The translations under genes and the position numbers were made by a program. From an uncultured Gemmatimonadota bacterium (GTDB taxonomy: Bacteria > Latescibacterota > UBA2968 > UBA8231), in assembly GCA_903893785.1 (NCBI GenBank), contig CAITNQ010000089.1, forward strand, positions 1 to 50,127: DNA of 50,127 nt, given 5' to 3'. The notes under the pieces are model-generated. The model was not told where the DNA came from. It was given only the letters and a program-made list of their open reading frames with translations, and searched no databases. Shown here piece by piece: positions 48,474 through 50,127 of this stretch; positions within the stretch are counted from its first letter, which is position 1, and each line of letters begins with the position of its first letter.

Positions 48474-48836
48474 ATGCCCACGCAACCATCTGTTGACCTG
48501 GAGACCTTCGACAACCCGCACCCGGAGCGGGACTACCTCATTGAGATGGAGTGCCCTGAATTTACCTCGCTCTGTCCCAAGACCGGGCAACCCGATTTCG
48601 GTACCATTCGCATCCGCTACGTACCCGACCAGAGGTGTATCGAGCTGAAGTCGCTGAAGCTCTACCTGTGGTCCTACCGCGAGCGGGGCGTGTTCTACGA
48701 GGCGGCCATCAACGGGATCTTGGACGATCTCGTTGCTGCCTGTGCTCCCCGGACCATGACGGTGGTGGGCGACTTCAGCGTGCGGGGCGGCATCCGCACC
48801 GTCGTGACTGTCGCGCACCCACCGCAGCACGCCTGA
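48474..48836 (+). CDS. queF: NADPH-dependent 7-cyano-7-deazaguanine reductase (unimodular)
   Basis: Reduces preQ0 to preQ1. 120 aa T-fold, the short B. subtilis-type form. Catalytic Cys and Asp in [15 protein letters not shown]; QueF motif region [20 protein letters not shown]; substrate Glu near the N-terminal part and [11 protein letters not shown] at the end. Follows queC on the same strand. Confidence 0.95.
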   Translation: MPTQPSVDLETFDNPHPERDYLIEMECPEFTSLCPKTGQPDFGTIRIRYVPDQRCIELKSLKLYLWSYRERGVFYEAAINGILDDLVAACAPRTMTVVGDFSVRGGIRTVVTVAHPPQHA

Positions 48837-48933
48837 CCCTGGCGCGAGCCAACGGCTCAAGGGTAGGGCGGGGCAGCCACCGGCGGCATCGGTCGCTCCA
48901 CATACCATTAGGAAAGAGAAACGGAGACGAGCC

Positions 48934-50127
48934 ATGAGCGAGTCAGGCTTCGAAGAGGACGACGGCGGCGAGCCGGATGTCCCCGGTGCGAATCGCGATG
49001 AGACCAGCCAGGACAGTCCAGACGACGGCCTGTCCGATGGTCCCCTGGAGGCGTCGTCGGCGGCCGACGACGAGATCGACCGCGGCGACGAAGCGGACGA
49101 CCGCGGCGCGACCCCCGATGCGGACTTGGAGGAGGACGAGGACGAGGGCGGTGAATCGGACACGGCGATGGTGTCTCCTGTGGGCGGCGCGCCGCTGATC
49201 GGCGGCGCCAAGACCTGGTACCCGTACATCACCAAGGCCCAATTCGACAAGTTCCTGGCCCGACTGGAGAATCGCATCCCGGACCAGATCGACCGCGACT
49301 ACATCCGGGCCATCATCCGCACGCCGTCGATGATCTACCGTTTCCTGCGCGGCATCGAGGCGATGAAGTTCATCGACCGGGAGCAGCGGCCAACGCCCAG
49401 ACTGCGTCGCCTGGTCGTCGCCGCGACGCGTCGTCAGGCGATCGCGGAAGTGCTGGGCGACCTGTACGGCGACCTGCTGCAGCAGTGGCAGGACTCGGCC
49501 GCCACCATGAGCGACGACGACATCGTCGAATTCTTCCGGGGCAAGACCGGCATGGGGCGGGATTCCGCCAACAAGATGAAGATGTTTTTCAAGTACCTTC
49601 TGGGCGAGGCGGATTTCGACCCGGCTGCGGTGGAACCCGAGTCACCGACGCCGCCCGTGACAGAGGCCCCCACGGCGCCGCGACTGGCGGTGACACCGCC
49701 GCCGGCTGAAGGGCAGCCGGGGTGGAGTACGGTGGCCACGGGCCCGGCTGCAGGTACGCCGGTGTCCTATGGCCGCGCGGCCGAACCGGCCGAGGAAGAC
49801 CGTCCCGCTGGCCGCGAACCCCGCGAGGGCACTCGCGATGGCGACCGGGGAGAAGGCCGAGACGCCGGGCGCGGCGAAAGCCGCGGGGATGGCAACCGGG
49901 CCGAGGGACGCGACAACGGGCGCGGTGAGGGACGTGACAGCGGCCGCAGTGACGGGGGCGGCCGCGGCGAGGCGCGCGACGGCGGGCGCGGCGAAGGACG
50001 CGACGGCGGGCGCGGTGAAGGCGGGCGCGGTGAAGGTCGCGATGGCGGCCGTGGCGACGGTGGGCGCGGTGAGGGCCGCGATGGCGGACGTGGCGACGGC
50101 GGACGCGGCGAGGGCCGTGAGGGCGGA
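48934..50127 (+). CDS. DUF5343-like protein with acidic N-terminus and RGD/RGE repeat tail (partial)
   Basis: 398 codons open to the window edge. Residues 1-80 are highly acidic and disordered ([26 protein letters not shown]). Residues about 95-230 are globular ([68 protein letters not shown]) and resemble DUF5343. From about 290 the chain is a repeat of G-R-G/E-x units ([15 protein letters not shown]) continuing past the edge. Repeat codons vary synonymously (CGC/CGT, GGC/GGG/GGT/GGA), so the peptide is under selection or an old expansion. Function unknown; mixed-charge RG tails suggest nucleic-acid or condensate binding. Purine-rich GGAAAGAGAAACGGAGACG precedes the ATG. Confidence 0.82.
   Translation, partial: MSESGFEEDDGGEPDVPGANRDETSQDSPDDGLSDGPLEASSAADDEIDRGDEADDRGATPDADLEEDEDEGGESDTAMVSPVGGAPLIGGAKTWYPYITKAQFDKFLARLENRIPDQIDRDYIRAIIRTPSMIYRFLRGIEAMKFIDREQRPTPRLRRLVVAATRRQAIAEVLGDLYGDLLQQWQDSAATMSDDDIVEFFRGKTGMGRDSANKMKMFFKYLLGEADFDPAAVEPESPTPPVTEAPTAPRLAVTPPPAEGQPGWSTVATGPAAGTPVSYGRAAEPAEEDRPAGREPREGTRDGDRGEGRDAGRGESRGDGNRAEGRDNGRGEGRDSGRSDGGGRGEARDGGRGEGRDGGRGEGGRGEGRDGGRGDGGRGEGRDGGRGDGGRGEGREGG

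Noticed and set aside
49780..50127. CRISPR-like or DNA tandem repeat at the right edge
   Set aside because: The periodicity is at protein level (Arg-Gly-Glu/Asp units) with variable codons and no spacers; it lies in one long open frame.
1..50127. tRNA, rRNA or other structural RNA genes
   Set aside because: No cloverleaf or rRNA-like segment was recognised by eye; an Infernal/tRNAscan search would be needed to exclude them fully.

Overview
The window is about 50 kb of high-GC bacterial chromosome packed with short-spaced genes on both strands. No rRNA, tRNA, CRISPR array, transposase or phage gene was seen. The gene types (homodimeric pyruvate dehydrogenase, DUF4159 protein, beta-propeller glycoside-hydrolase-like protein, Cys-type sulfatase, several amidohydrolases, a metabolosome locus) suggest an environmental, uncultured-type bacterium. 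Latescibacterota or another FCB/PVC-like lineage is my guess from gene content only, and I could not test it.

Layout. 1-2299 (minus): start of an ATP synthase operon (AtpZ-like, AtpI-like, a, c, b; b runs off the left edge). 2467-2738: a tandem 136-bp repeat, then panB. 3792-5627: DUF4159 protein. 6120-12007: complete pyruvate dehydrogenase operon aceE-aceF-lpd. 12243-14884: small protein, Slt-type lytic transglycosylase, small membrane protein. 15031-19297 (minus): enolase-superfamily enzyme, beta-decarboxylating dehydrogenase, mutY, DedA. 19588-20953: rsmD and a eukaryote-type hisA. 21057-24923 (minus): glycoside-hydrolase-like propeller, CDF metal exporter with TetR regulator and two related operators, Rieske lipoprotein. 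25206-30600: glycyl-radical-enzyme activase, HAD phosphatase, sulfatase, thiamine-binding-like protein, a pair of amidohydrolases (one degenerate). 30745-33072: amidohydrolase, iron-sulfur flavoprotein, HNH protein. 33197-45353: bacterial microcompartment (BMC) locus. 45440-48836: plant/cyanobacterial-type ispH, TIM-barrel isomerase, queC, queF. 48934-end: DUF5343-like protein with a long Arg/Gly/Asp/Glu repeat tail, cut by the right edge.

The BMC locus is the centrepiece. Two minus-strand operons encode shell proteins (one BMC-H, three tandem BMC-T, four EutN/CcmL-type pentamers, and one polypeptide with FOUR BMC domains) and an enzyme core: CoA-acylating aldehyde dehydrogenase, PduL phosphotransacylase, PduS-type flavo/Fe-S reductase with a PduT-like shell protein, a DHDPS-superfamily lyase/aldolase, and a DAO-family FAD oxidase. 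There is no diol dehydratase, ethanolamine lyase, glycyl radical enzyme, class II aldolase or alcohol dehydrogenase, so the likely signature enzyme is the DHDPS-family lyase. That enzyme and a six-cysteine protein share an N-terminal module resembling the N-termini of EutQ and EutT. A working model (inference): a 2-keto-3-deoxy acid is cleaved to pyruvate and an aldehyde in the lumen, the aldehyde becomes acyl-CoA and then acyl-phosphate, and electrons leave through PduS/PduT instead of by alcohol formation.

Regulatory sequence is unusually readable: many intergenic regions carry TTGnnn-16/17-TAnnnT promoters, and all six convergent gene junctions carry a hairpin without a T-tract.
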